From positions 160,888-224,887 of the forward strand of contig NMRB01000996.1 of assembly GCA_002633025.1 (NCBI GenBank): a stretch of 64,000 bases of DNA, given 5' to 3'. Origin of the DNA: Notospermus geniculatus. Taxonomy: Eukaryota > Nemertea > Pilidiophora > Heteronemertea > Lineidae. Positions 1-12,788 of this stretch are shown in pieces. Each line of letters opens with the position of its first letter. The stretch's first letter is position 1. A program made the position numbers and the translations under genes. The notes beneath the pieces were generated by a model that was not told where the DNA came from, made no database searches, and worked only from the letters and a program-made list of their open reading frames with translations.

Positions 1-3000
1 AATTCCTTCATTGCACTGATGATTGCATTTGCTCCTTGGATGCTGTGTTTTCGCTTCCAAAGGCATGATCTTACCTTTTATAAACTGAGCCACAAAGCCA
101 GCTTTCTGCACAGAACCATCCGAGACAAACTTGACGTAGAGTTTATTCGAGGTAGATTTGATATCATCGGGCATCTTATAGCCACAGAATCGACCAATCA
201 GGGCCGAGTTATCAGCGTGACCATCGCGGACTTCGAGGTAGTCATAAACACAGTTATCGTGATTCTCAATCTGAAATGAGACGAGGATAGATGCAGGGTG
301 TGAGGCACTTCGACTACCGAAAGAAGGTATACCCGGGCAACGTAGAGAGAGGAACTAGATCAAGGGGACGATACGGCGAGATGTATTTTGCCGCCTGAAA
401 ACAACTTTGACGAACGATATTGTGTGTTAGCTTAAGCTAGGAATCCACCATTGACTTTCAAGCTGATTTTGCGTTGCAGACTTGCTTTGCAACTGGGTTG
501 CGTTGCAACTGGGCACTCGATCGCCGTAGTGGACTCGCTAGACGTGATTTCCACCAATGGCGAAGATGTGGTCAATTTCAGTCGGCAATCGGTCGGCGAC
601 CGGTATCAGTTCCTTGCGATCGTATTCAATCGCAGGTAACAGGTTGCAAAGCAAGTCGCAACGCAGAAAATCAGCAGTAGTGGATTCCTGGCTTTAGACT
701 CAGGAATCCCAGGCTGAGTGAAAATACGGTACATGTATTTACAGAAACATTAACGTTTCTTTTTCACGGCAGTTACCTGTAAGTGAAGGTGTTTACACGT
801 CAAAAGAAACTGTACTGATCACAAAATCAGCCATTTCCGCATCTGACTAATTAGTATATCGGTTCGGAGAAATCTTTGGCGATTAATTACATTTCCTAGA
901 AACACATGTATCAATGTTGCATAACCATCACCACTCTGTCGTGTCTAGGGATCGTTTGTTTCAGGTGAGGTGCCAAGTGGCTAATGAAATGAACAGGCTT
1001 GGAGAGATAAGAAAAGTAAGTGGTTATCAGTCGTTCTGTTGCCGATAACCACACGTTTTCAAAGTACTCAAGATCTACGATGTAGGTTTTCCTTGGTTTT
1101 AAAGGCGCTGTTCCACGTGAGAGGTTTATCGCGCGTGTTGACTCTCAATGAGCAAGTCACCATTCTTGTTTTCGTGGTATTAAACACTTCTCGGAATAAG
1201 AACAAGCTCGGCCAGTTCGCTCTTTCTCTGATCTCCCTGAGAAGTAAACTGGCCAGTTCTGGACTTTTTCTGAGATGTGGTAAGCAAGGCGTTGCTATTT
1301 ACCGCAAACGTCGCAATTGTTGCTCATTGCTGCAACGAGCAACAAAATGCCTCATGTGCTGCAGGTGTAAAGGGAAAGAATGTCCCCAGGAAAAACTGTC
1401 CCAGGAACAAAAGATCCTATTGTTACATTCTAATCTCTGGGGATTGGTTGTCTATAGTCATGCCGCTTATTCCGTCATTCAGCAAGAGAAGTGGACACTT
1501 TTTATAGGGGGACACTCTGTACCGTTACACCGGCTCTGTGGCATAAAGGCACAACGACAAAATACAAGATCCAGTCAGCCGTCATTGGTCTTAATACCAA
1601 CTCGGTAAACGACTTCTTCTAATTATCCTGAGCTGACAAATAATCAATGAGAAGCTTCTTAACCAATCAATCGCCGACACCAAATCAACGAATTCTAGGC
1701 TCACTGATGATCAAATCACTTCGACGGCTGTTGGTGGTAATGTACCCCTATCATCGCATTTAACCCTTAAATAAGTTGCATACGTTTTTCCATTTCACTC
1801 ATGGCATAACCTAATCTATCAAGATTAATCCTTCTCAGAAGTCACTTGCCTCGTTCCTAGAAGCCGCTAAATGCAAGTACTGTATGTTTCCTCTTCCAAA
1901 CATAACGAACTACCACATAGCAAGTACCACTTCGTCAGCATGGACTCTAGACTGGTTCCGAATCTCTCCGCTAGGGCTTATACTAAGATCGCTATCGCCT
2001 GCCGTCCATTTCCACGTGATCGGCCGAAAAGCAATCAAAGAAAACGGGCTGATTGGTTGAATCGGTTGTGTCTCGACCAATCACGTGATAATGGCCGCCA
2101 GACGATGCCGACCACAGTACTATCCCCTAGCGGTGAGATCTGGAACCTATTTATATTGGCCCGTAACTGGAGACTGCCCTTGAGACCTACCTCTAGTGAT
2201 TGGAACTTGAGAGCCACAGAATAACCCTCTTGGACTGTTATTTTCCATATGCATTCCTTACTGGGTTTATAGTAATCAGGGTAATTGGGGCTTGTTAGCT
2301 GTCCCTCCTCCTTCATGATTTCGCCGCCGCAGACAGCTGAAATTTAAGACATATTTTAGTAATTACGTTACGGACGAAGGCGGCGGAGACGTAAGTAAGC
2401 AAAGAGGAAACATAATATATATATATATATAAATACATTGTACTTCGATAGTCGGCGATTTTTACACAGACAAGTCTTGTAAGATGTTTTGGTAGCGAGG
2501 TACATTTATAGAACCAAAGAAACGAGCAAATCCAAAATGTGATATTCATATCTATATATTACACTATATACACGGTACAAACGTTTTCGGCAGCATCCTG
2601 CTAGCCCTCATGAGGGCTAGCAGGATGCTGCCGAAAACGTTTGTACCGTGTATATAGTGTAATATATAGATATGAATATCACATTTTGGATTTGCTCGTT
2701 TCTTTGGTTCTATAAATGTACCTCGCTACCAAAACATCTTACAAGACTTGTCTGTGTAAAAATCGCCGACTATCGAAGTACAATGTATTTATATATATAT
2801 ATATATTATGTTTCCTCTTTGCTTACTTACGTCTCCGCCGCCTTCGTCCGTAACGTAATTACTAAAATATGTCTTAAATTTCAGCTGTCTGCGGCGGCGA
2901 AATCATGAAGGAGGAGGGACAGCTAACAAGCCCCAATTACCCTGATTACTATAAACCCAGTAAGGAATGCATATGGAAAATAACAGTCCAAGAGGGTTAT

Positions 3001-5173
3001 TCTGTGGCTCTCAAGTTCCAATCACTAGAGGTAGGTCTCAAGGGCAGTCTCCAGTTACGGGCCAATATAAATAGGTTCCAGATCTCACCGCTAGGGGATA
3101 GTACTGTGGTCGGCATCGTCTGGCGGCCATTATCACGTGATTGGTCGAGACACAACCGATTCAACCAATCAGCCCGTTTTCTTTGATTGCTTTTCGGCCG
3201 ATCACGTGGAAATGGACGGCAGGCGATAGCGATCTTAGTATAAGCCCTAGCGGAGAGATTCGGAACCAGTCTAGAGTCCATGCTGACGAAGTGGTACTTG
3301 CTATGTGGTAGTTCGTTATGTTTGGAAGAGGAAACATACAGTACTTGCATTTAGCGGCTTCTAGGAACGAGGCAAGTGACTTCTGAGAAGGATTAATCTT
3401 GATAGATTAGGTTATGCCATGAGTGAAATGGAAAAACGTATGCAACTTATTTAAGGGTTAAATGCGATGATAGGGGTACATTACCACCAACAGCCGTCGA
3501 AGTGATTTGATCATCAGTGAGCCTAGAATTCGTTGATTTGGTGTCGGCGATTGATTGGTTAAGAAGCTTCTCATTGATTATTTGTCAGCTCAGGATAATT
3601 AGAAGAAGTCGTTTACCGAGTTGGTATTAAGACCAATGACGGCTGACTGGATCTTGTATTTTGTCGTTGTGCCTTTATGCCACAGAGCCGGTGTAACGGT
3701 ACAGAGTGTCCCCCTATAAAAAGTGTCCACTTCTCTTGCTGAATGACGGAATAAGCGGCATGACTATAGACAACCAATCCCCAGAGATTAGAATGTAACA
3801 ATAGGATCTTTTGTTCCTGGGACAGTTTTTCCTGGGGACATTCTTTCCCTTTACACCTGCAGCACATGAGGCATTTTGTTGCTCGTTGCAGCAATGAGCA
3901 ACAATTGCGACGAAGAACTGGCCAGTTTACTTCTCAGGGAGATCAGAGAAAGAGCGAACTGGCCGAGCTTGTTCTTATTCCGAGAAGTGTTTAATACCAC
4001 GAAAACAAGAATGGTGACTTGCTCATTGAGAGTCAACACGCGCGATAAACCTCTCACGTGGAACAGCGCCTTTAAAACCAAGGAAAACCTACATCGTAGA
4101 TCTTGAGTACTTTGAAAACGTGTGGTTATCGGCAACAGAACGACTGATAACCACTTACTTTTCTTATCTCTCCAAGCCTGTTCATTTCATTAGCCACTTG
4201 GCACCTCACCTGAAACAAACGATCCCTAGACACGACAGAGTGGTGATGGTTATGCAACATTGATACATGTGTTTCTAGGAAATGTAATTAATCGCCAAAG
4301 ATTTCTCCGAACCGATATACTAATTAGTCAGATGCGGAAATGGCTGATTTTGTGATCAGTACAGTTTCTTTTGACGTGTAAACACCTTCACTTACAGGTA
4401 ACTGCCGTGAAAAAGAAACGTTAATGTTTCTGTAAATACATGTACCGTATTTTCACTCAGCCTGGGATTCCTGAGTCTAAAGCCAGGAATCCACTACTGC
4501 TGATTTTCTGCGTTGCGACTTGCTTTGCAACCTGTTACCTGCGATTGAATACGATCGCAAGGAACTGATACCGGTCGCCGACCGATTGCCGACTGAAATT
4601 GACCACATCTTCGCCATTGGTGGAAATCACGTCTAGCGAGTCCACTACGGCGATCGAGTGCCCAGTTGCAACGCAACCCAGTTGCAAAGCAAGTCTGCAA
4701 CGCAAAATCAGCTTGAAAGTCAATGGTGGATTCCTAGCTTAAGCTAACACACAATATCGTTCGTCAAAGTTGTTTTCAGGCGGCAAAATACATCTCGCCG
4801 TATCGTCCCCTTGATCTAGTTCCTCTCTCTACGTTGCCCGGGTATACCTTCTTTCGGTAGTCGAAGTGCCTCACACCCTGCATCTATCCTCGTCTCATTT
4901 CAGATTGAGAATCACGATAACTGTGTTTATGACTACCTCGAAGTCCGCGATGGTCACGCTGATAACTCGGCCCTGATTGGTCGATTCTGTGGCTATAAGA
5001 TGCCCGATGATATCAAATCTACCTCGAATAAACTCTACGTCAAGTTTGTCTCGGATGGTTCTGTGCAGAAAGCTGGCTTTGTGGCTCAGTTTATAAAAGG
5101 TAAGATCATGCCTTTGGAAGCGAAAACACAGCATCCAAGGAGCAAATGCAATCATCAGTGCAATGAAGGAATT
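1..5173. repeat. Giant palindrome, 2.6-kb arms without spacer
   Basis: Bases 1-2610 are the reverse complement of 2611-5173. The 60 bases 2581-2640 are a perfect palindrome centred between 2610 and 2611. Position x pairs with 5221-x near the centre and with 5174-x outside 1261-1308, because the left arm has 48 bases there where the right arm has one. I saw no other mismatch where I compared the arms, introns included. The right arm runs into the tolloid gene; the left arm reaches the window edge. Such identity fits a fold-back assembly or library artefact, or a very young inverted duplication. Confidence 0.95.
75..2336 (-). pseudogene. Mirror copy of two tolloid CUB exons in the left palindrome arm
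   Basis: By the palindrome relation the CUB exons at 2885-3030 and 4904-5099 recur on the minus strand at 2191-2336 and 75-270, with the same splice borders and intron. They encode the two halves of one CUB domain. No protease domain, start codon or further exon is visible on this strand, so this is a duplicated fragment or an assembly artefact rather than an independent gene. A real divergent gene continuing past the left window edge cannot be excluded. Confidence 0.8.
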
Positions 5174-8100
5174 TATACTGAAAATGCACAAGATAAATGC
5201 TTGTCACAAAACGAGCGGCGTGGCTCGTCCGTCAGAAACCATGAAAAAAGACAGTGGGATAAAGCGCAATGTAGATGACGACGTTCGATTTCGGCCGCTT
5301 GGAATAGCAGTAGCAGACCTAAGCATCACTGCTTCTTATTTCCTTTGCGCAGAATATGACGAATGCGCCACCGATGACCATGGTTGTGAACATGACTGTG
5401 TCAACACGCTGGGAGGGTACCGCTGCGAGTGCAAGATTGGGTACGAGTTGCACCCTGACGGCAAGAGATGCGAAGGTAAGTAACGAGTCAATGACTCTGT
5501 AGCAGTCGGGTCGCCATCTATAGAAACGCGCCTGTAGCAGCTTCGTGTAGTTATTTCAACACAGTTCGGAGTATATCTTAAAGAGCTTCCCGGAGAGCTT
5601 CAGGATTGTGGCTTTGCAGAATCTGCAAAGAGCCACAATCATCAACCGTGTAGCTTGTCTTTACCGTCGTTCTCAAGAAAAGTCACAGAACTTTTGGGGG
5701 CCGATTGGACCAATTATGGTAATGAAACCGGAACAAAGCCTCGGTGATTTCCTTGAGACGTAATATTTTCATGTCCCTCTTCCTTTCTAGACGCTTGTGG
5801 AGGCTACATCGATGCCACCAACGGGTCCTTGCAGACCCCTTCCTTCCCGGACCTCTACCCGAGCAACAAGAACTGCGTATGGCAAATCGTTGCACCAGAT
5901 CTCTATAGGATTATACTCAACTTCACTCACTTTGATCTTGAAGGAAATAATGTAAGAAAAGTAGATTCCAACTCTTACAGCATGTTTACAAGTAACAAGT
6001 TCTGGGTTCGAGATCTCGACGAAACTGGCACTGATGTCCTTATTTTCATTTTACAGCACGACTGTGAATATGATTCAGTCGAGATCCGAAGTGGCCTCGG
6101 CACCGACTCCACCAACCATGGGACATACTGCGGCTCATCGATACCGAATCCTATCACATCCGAGAGCAGTTCACTCAGAATCGAATTCAATTCTGACAAT
6201 TCTGTACAGAAGACTGGTTTCCATGCCGTGTTTTTGACAGGTAAGGGAATCGTGGCCACTTCCTCCCCGGGCTACTTCGCATGCCCACCAAGGTTTCTGA
6301 CGACAAATGACCTTGCACCTTATTGGACAAATGTTGCCTGGTGTGTACAGCAGAAAAGAATTTTCCAACATGTTGTTCAATGTTGCTGAAATTTGTGGCC
6401 AGTGTATACTGGGTCAAAAAATCGTCTTGCTCAGTGGATGTTGTTCAAATGACAGAATATGTTGCCAGTGAACACACTGCTTTGACTTTTTCCATCGCCA
6501 CAGACAAGGACGAGTGTGCCACCGACAACGGCGGATGTCAACATATCTGCAAAAACATGATCGGGAGTTATGAATGTGCCTGCCACAATGGATACACCCT
6601 TCATGTGAATAAACACGATTGTAAGGAAGGTGGGTGCCAACATCGCATCACCAGCTCTCACGGGGAGATCACCAGCCCAAACTGGCCTGAAAACTACCCA
6701 AGCAGGAAGGACTGCGTATGGTCGTTTACTGCAGCTCCGGGACATAGGATTAAATTGGTAAGGGAACGTTTTCAAGGGTATCTTTAGCAGTTTCCAATAT
6801 GTATGTAGCCCATGGTGTGTTTGGGACATTTCTTTGACGAGACCTAAGGAATAGGCCTAGGCTACTTCGCCGTTAAATCCTCGTCATATCTTTCTAGCTC
6901 TTCAATGACTTCCAACTGGAACCTCACCAAGAATGCAACTATGACCATATCGAGCTCTTTGATGGGCCAAACAGCCAAGCTCGGAGTCTGGGACGATACT
7001 GTGGCAGTAAAATGCCTGATCCAATAACAGCTAGTGGTAACAAGATGTACATGGTCTTTTACTCGGATGCTTCGGTGCAGAGGAAGGGATTCCACGCAAC
7101 ACACACGACTGGTAAGTAGGCGTACGTCCGGTGGGTGACAGATAGCTACACGCACGCTGATTCTTCTGACGTGGCCATTTTCCTTTTGGCGGCATGTCTT
7201 TGGTTCAAGCTTGAGTCGTAAGTTCAAGCTTAAAGATCGAAGTCAGAGATCGAGCTTGAAGATTGAAGTTCAGGTCAAGCTTGAAGACTGGAGTCCGAAT
7301 TCAAGCCAAAAGATTGATGTCTGCGGGTTCAAGCCTGACGACTGAAGTCCGAGTTCAGGCTTGAAGATTGAATGAACTTTCAGGTTGACTTTCATACTGG
7401 CTTCGTATTTCAAGTGCAGTAATTGAAACAGGAGGCAATAGGGAGGTTTAGAAATCAAACGATAAATGTAAACGTTAACGACAGCGTTATTTTTGTACCG
7501 AAAATGCAATATAAAATCTGGTTAATGTGTAGTACGAAAAATAACGTTGTCGGAAAGTTTACGTTTATCGTTTGATTTCGAAACCTCCCTAATACTAATG
7601 CTGCCTCGTCGTTATCTTTGCAGTATGCGGTGGCCGCCTCGTGGCCAAATCGACTGTCCAAGAGGTCTACTCCCATGCAAAGTATGGCGACCAGAGCTAT
7701 GAGAACAAGCAGGATTGTGATTGGGTGATAGAAGCTCCCCCCAAATTAAGCATTCGGTTCAGGTTCATAACATTTGAAGTTGAGGACGAAGTAGATTGTG
7801 GGTAGGTAACGAACATTGAATACTTTTATAAGAACGCTTACCGTATTTCCTCTCTAAAGCAAGGTTCATTGGCACACGGATTTTGTCCGATTCAGGTCCG
7901 CAAAAAATCGATCAAATGGACTTTTGCGTTGTCGTATCCGGAAAACTAGGGGCAAACGGACTGAAATCGGACCGGATCCGTGCGCCAATGAACCTTGCTT
8001 AAGTATAGAGTTTTCGCAAAGCCCCCGAAACGCCAACTCGAACGTCTATTCTTTTGTTCGGTGCTCTCTTCGTGAGAGCGAACAAAGGGTTTGGCGTTCG

Positions 8101-8746
8101 CATTGGCGTTTCGGGGACTTTGCGAAAACTCCCTAATATCTCTGCAGCAAAGCGCATCAATTTCACACATTCGCTATCCTGCACAAAATTTACTGTGTTT
8201 TTTTTAGATATGACTACGTCGATGTGTATGACGGAGAGACAGACCATGCCAGATTGATCAACAGATATTGTGGATCAAAGGTAGGTATCGAGGAATGGGG
8301 ACGATAGCTGACTTTTTCAACAGGTGTCACTAGTGGTTAAAGCTATTGAAATGAAACTGACATCTCGGTCCTGAACAATTTCCCACACAAAAGGTGTCCA
8401 TTGTAGAACCGGGTTTCGGAGTGCTGCCCTCTGTCGAGCTAGGATCCCCATTGTCACAGAAGGCATCGCTGGTAGAGTCTAATCTCGCTCCTTCAATCCA
8501 CCTGCCGTAAAGAGGACTTTCACAGGTGTGGCATTTTCTAGTGTTGCTCATATCTCAGTGTTCCTTGTTCTTCAGCCTCCCCCAGAAATCACCTCAAGCG
8601 GATCAAGCCTCTTAGTGAGGTTCAAATCGGACGATACAATCGGCTGGAAGGGATTTTCAGCCGCGTACGTACTGTCAAACTCAGGTCATCTGTCCAAGAA
8701 TAACCAGGAGACCATCGGCTCAACCATCATCGTCACCGAACCATAG
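2885..8746 (+). CDS. BMP1/TLL: Tolloid/BMP1-like metalloprotease, C-terminal part (CUB2-EGF-CUB3-EGF-CUB4-CUB5)
   Basis: Ten exons keep one frame: 2885-3030, 4904-5099, 5353-5475, 5791-5951, 6057-6240, 6504-6757, 6898-7111, 7624-7801, 8208-8280, 8576-8746, giving 565 residues to a TAG stop. The order is CUB (2885-5099), calcium-binding EGF (DEC start, 5353-5475), CUB (5791-6240), EGF fused in one exon to the next CUB (6504-7111), and a last CUB (7624-8746). This equals CUB2-EGF1-CUB3-EGF2-CUB4-CUB5 of tolloid. CUB marks are visible: CGG starts, SPNYP- and PSFPDLYP-like motifs, YDYLEVRDG, and the FCG/YCG motifs. Tolloids are secreted astacin proteases that cut chordin and procollagen; the CUB/EGF tail binds substrate and calcium. 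The signal peptide, astacin domain and CUB1 are absent because the palindrome replaces the upstream side. The first exon starts in phase 1, so coding exons must precede it. Confidence 0.9.
7439..7591. mobile_element. MITE family A, copy 1 (tolloid intron)
   Basis: Terminal inverted repeats TAGGGAGGTTTAGAAATCAA and its complement (one mismatch) enclose about 100 AT-rich bases with no coding capacity. Related copies lie at 39198-39358 and, truncated, at 39035-39132. A TA target duplication is likely. Confidence 0.8.
7856..8001. mobile_element. MITE-like inverted repeat in tolloid intron
   Basis: AAGCAAGGTTCATTGGC at the left is answered by GCCAATGAACCTTGCTT at the right, with further complementarity inside (CACGGAT / ATCCGTG). 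It abuts the family B element that follows. No other copy is in the window. Confidence 0.7.
8006..8135. mobile_element. MITE family B, copy 1 (tolloid intron)
   Basis: About 130 bases folding end to end: GAGTTTTCGCAAAGCCCCCG at the left and its complement at the right, with a central GGTGCTCTCTTCGTG loop. The right end reads ACTCCCTA. Other copies: 16305-16436, 16722-16852, 22785-22916, 28471-28602, 28606-28736, and a degraded one near 44171. Confidence 0.9.
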
Positions 8747-9350
8747 GATGTCTCGGAAAGGTGCTGTGCTCTTCAATTCTGGAGCGTTGAATCGGCCGAG
8801 GACAATGAAGGAGTAACTGTGAACTACCTGTAGTGCATCATGTCGGTATGAACTGAATGGCTGTCGCATGGACCAGGTAGGCTGTTCGTCAATGGGGGTT
8901 TTTACATTGAAATGGTCGTAACCAAAATGGCGTCATGAGTGAGGTTGCCGTAAAGTTGGCTTGAGGCCTCAGTAACGACGTGATCCGCGCCCTTCAGGTG
9001 GAACGGGGAACGATGTAGGATTACTGTTTGTTTTGTTATAATTACGTCTAGTGTACTTATCAGGTATTTCTCAATTATAGACCGGACCCGATTTCACAAG
9101 AGCGACTATCGTTTCGCTGTCTAACCTACGACTGCGTGTGTGCCACGCCTGGCACAAACGTGTACGCTCATTGCCCGACACCAGCTTCCGGTTAATTTCG
9201 CTGGGAACCGAAGTTATCGCGGTGCCAACCGTGCAAAGGTCAGATTCCACCATTACAAACCCATTCGAAACTCGGCCTGGCTTGACTGGGGCTAGCTTTG
9301 CATGACGGCCTGCACAAGGTCGTTCGTTCCCTTTTCAGCTCAGCTCAGTG

Positions 9351-9716
9351 GGTGCGCCTTGGCAGTAGAACAACCATCAGCGCCTCCATCAGCCTGAACT
9401 AGTACAAGAACTANGCGACCGCCATTTTGTTGAGACTCATTATCATAATTTGGGGATTCCCTTGTCACATGTCTGACATCCTGCCAATCGGCCATGTTGA
9501 CATTTTCTGAACACGTGGGTTTGTTTGGGATTCCCCATTCTAATCAGGTCATTCTGTTTCTAAAAATAGCATCGGGGCGAAATATTCGCCCCGAAGATGG
9601 CGGCCGCTACCGAAGTCACCTTTCAACCTAGCGGTGACTGAGGGAATCAAAATGGTGCGCCTTGGTAGTAGAACAACCATCAGCGCCTCCATCAGCCTGA
9701 ACTAGTACAAGAACTA
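9351..9716. repeat. 63-base direct repeat pair flanking an ambiguous base
   Basis: 9351-9413 and 9654-9716 are nearly identical (starting GGTGCGCCTTGG, ending TACAAGAACTA; one difference seen). The first copy stops exactly at the unresolved base 9414, so a misjoin or polymorphic duplication there is plausible. Confidence 0.8.
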
Positions 9717-10136
9717 TTTGTTTTTGTAATGCTACGAACTTGAATGTGAGTTCGAAAGGTGAAATTTCGGCAGGCTGGGATGTGGTGGGTGGATTTAGAT
9801 GGGTGGGTTGAGTCCCTTCATATACCGAAACCTTCACATGGAAGTTTCCTGTGTATTCTTCGAGTCAAACAACAGTATTCCTTATTCCAAGTCATATTAT
9901 GCCACACACGCACATAATGCAATTCATTGAAAGACATACTTTGGTTTTACCAGTATTACATACGGTATTTATTACATCATCCACGTGTTTTATCAGAATA
10001 TTGTATTGACTGTATATGAATGTATTATAGTACTATAGCACCAAGTATTATGTGTTGAGGATTGAACAAGAAATTTAATATTTTATTCCTGTCAACTGTA
10101 GTAGAACAACGTGTTCAATATACATGTACATGTACA

Positions 10137-11092
10137 NNNNNNNNNNNNNNNNNNNNNNNNNNNNNNNNNNNNNNNNNNNNNNNNNNNNNNNNNNNNNNNN
10201 NNNNNNNNNNNNNNNNNNNNNNNNNNNNNNNNNNNNNNNNNNNNNNNNNNNNNNNNNNNNNNNNNNNNNNNNNNNNNNNNNNNNNNNNNNNNNNNNNNNN
10301 NNNNNNNNNNNNNNNNNNNNNNNNNNNNNNNNNNNNNNNNNNNNNNNNNNNNNNNNNNNNNNNNNNNNNNNNNNNNNNNNNNNNNNNNNNNNNNNNNNNN
10401 NNNNNNNNNNNNNNNNNNNNNNNNNNNNNNNNNNNNNNNNNNNNNNNNNNNNNNNNNNNNNNNNNNNNNNNNNNNNNNNNNNNNNNNNNNNNNNNNNNNN
10501 NNNNNNNNNNNNNNNNNNNNNNNNNNNNNNNNNNNNNNNNNNNNNNNNNNNNNNNNNNNNNNNNNNNNNNNNNNNNNNNNNNNNNNNNNNNNNNNNNNNN
10601 NNNNNNNNNNNNNNNNNNNNNNNNNNNNNNNNNNNNNNNNNNNNNNNNNNNNNNNNNNNNNNNNNNNNNNNNNNNNNNNNNNNNNNNNNNNNNNNNNNNN
10701 NNNNNNNNNNNNNNNNNNNNNNNNNNNNNNNNNNNNNNNNNNNNNNNNNNNNNNNNNNNNNNNNNNNNNNNNNNNNNNNNNNNNNNNNNNNNNNNNNNNN
10801 NNNNNNNNNNNNNNNNNNNNNNNNNNNNNNNNNNNNNNNNNNNNNNNNNNNNNNNNNNNNNNNNNNNNNNNNNNNNNNNNNNNNNNNNNNNNNNNNNNNN
10901 NNNNNNNNNNNNNNNNNNNNNNNNNNNNNNNNNNNNNNNNNNNNNNNNNNNNNNNNNNNNNNNNNNNNNNNNNNNNNNNNNNNNNNNNNNNNNNNNNNNN
11001 NNNNNNNNNNNNNNNNNNNNNNNNNNNNNNNNNNNNNNNNNNNNNNNNNNNNNNNNNNNNNNNNNNNNNNNNNNNNNNNNNNNNNNNNNNNN
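10137..11092. other. Assembly gap (956 n)
   Basis: Unbroken run of n. Open frames crossing it are meaningless. Confidence 1.
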
Positions 11093-11231
11093 AACCAATG
11101 GCTAGGCTATTATTAGTGTCGTCCGAAAATAGAACATGGAGACAATGTGGAGAATGAAATCTACAAATACTCTGTTATAGCCCGGGGACAATAGCCACCA
11201 TACATGTCCTCAAAATAGAAAATGGCAGTGG

Positions 11232-11350
11232 CTGGTATTCATAAAAGTTAGCAAATGCTTTTACTTACGATTTCCACAGCAATATCCAATGTAAATGTAC
11301 TGCAAAACTTGAAGTAAAAGCATTTGCTACCTTTTCTGAATATCAACCAG
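11232..11350. repeat. Inverted repeat, MITE-like
   Basis: CTGGTATTCATAAAAG...GCAAATGCTTTTACTT at the left is mirrored by AAGTAAAAGCATTTGC...GAATATCAACCAG at the right, with about 45 bases between. No coding potential. Confidence 0.7.
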
Positions 11351-12177
11351 TATCTCCGACCACTGGTGAGGAGTGGGAACAAATGGCAGATTTGGGCAAC
11401 AGCTATTTTGCACCCCAATGTACATGTGCAACACGTGCACACAGCTGACCAATAGGTGTCACTTCGGCCCATTCCAATGCCAAGCAGAACTATTCATGGT
11501 TGATTGAGCACCAATCAAGGGAATTTTCTTTTGTATTGGTCCGCTAGAACTTTGCTGACATCTTTTGGAAATACACCCGCGCCTGGCTGCCCGCGTTACA
11601 AAATCGAACCGGTGCCCCCTACGTGACGATTTTCCTGGTCGTAGCGGCCCTGGGGTCTTGTATCGATCCGTGCAACTGAGGTTTGATCAAGAACCAGTCG
11701 AGTACCATGGCAATAGGGCAATATTGTTTTGCAGAGACATTTATTGTTCAAGTCATGACAGGCGAATGGATGTAAACTGACAATAGACATACTGGACTTG
11801 GACTTCATTGCAAAATGTCATCTTTAATATTTTCCTGCAATAAAAATGGCATACAGTCTATTTTTTCTGGGAGAACCTAGTAACATGTTTACTACTTCCA
11901 TTCTAGTCAGCATCGGGCACTGATGCTGCCGTAACCAGCTTCTTCTCCACGAGATTCAGTCACCTGCATTATTTAATTGCAGTATGACACAGCTGATATC
12001 AATAAAGGGGAAAATAAAACATTGCAGACAATTGAGACTGATCTCATCTGATGATTATTTAGTAGGCCTACACTGATATCGCTTGCAGCATCCTGAAGAA
12101 GTAGGCCTAATTTGGCCACGTGCGTTACGAAATGCATCTGAAACAAGTTGGCGGTAAGACAAACTGTTTATTCTTCT

Positions 12178-12337
12178 ATAGATGAGTTTCGCTAGCAGCC
12201 ATCTTGGCAAAATTAGGTCATCGTCATGGTGATTTCCCCCACTGGGGTGGGAGAACCAATCACCTGCCACTCTAGAAGACAATTCCCATGGTGATGACCT
12301 AATCTGGGCAAGAAGGCTGCCAGCGAACCTCATCTAT
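12178..12337. mobile_element. MITE family D, copy 1
   Basis: Ends ATAGATGAGTTTCGCTAGCA and TGCCAGCGAACCTCATCTAT are imperfect inverted repeats; GGTCATC...GATGACC repeats occur inside. A shorter relative is at 23551-23632. Confidence 0.65.
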
Positions 12338-12519
12338 TGTATCAGCACTATTTGGTAATTTTGCTTAATATAGGCCTTCTAGGCGAGGTTTGGGTACCTT
12401 TCTACCATGTGTGACCAACGTCGACGTGAAAACTGTGATGCGTCATGCTGTCGTGTGATGTCGATAATAATCCTTCAGGATACTGAAGGGTGTCCAACTA
12501 GCCGAGCGAATGTAGCCAT

Positions 12520-12661
12520 TAGGGAGTTTGAGATCAGCGACTTATCACGGATCCTTATACGTATACGGATAGAATTCTGTACAAAGAGGACAAATTTTGT
12601 GTACATTTCGATCTGTATACGTATAAGGATCCGTAATAAGTCGCTGATCTCAAACTCCCTA
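12520..12661. mobile_element. MITE family C
   Basis: TAGGGAGTTTGAGATCAGCG at the left and its exact complement at the right; the arms continue with ACTTAT..GGATCCTTATACGTATACGGAT, about 50 bases each. The ends share TAGGGAG with families A and B but the interior is unrelated. Confidence 0.85.
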
Positions 12662-12788
12662 TTTATGTTGTGAGCCATTACGTTTAAACATCGCTTGGTC
12701 GACCGGTGTGTAAAGTGTCACAGTGTTCCTGTTTCCCAGCATCCTGAAGAAATCAGGTCCTCTTAGCATCGCTCCCTAAAGGTCTCGG

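Noticed and set aside
1039-1608. 189-codon open frame in the left palindrome arm
   Set aside because: Intron DNA; the right arm breaks the same frame through the 47-base difference, and no domain is seen.
10062-11157. Long open frames of about 330-348 codons
   Set aside because: They consist of unknown bases in the assembly gap.
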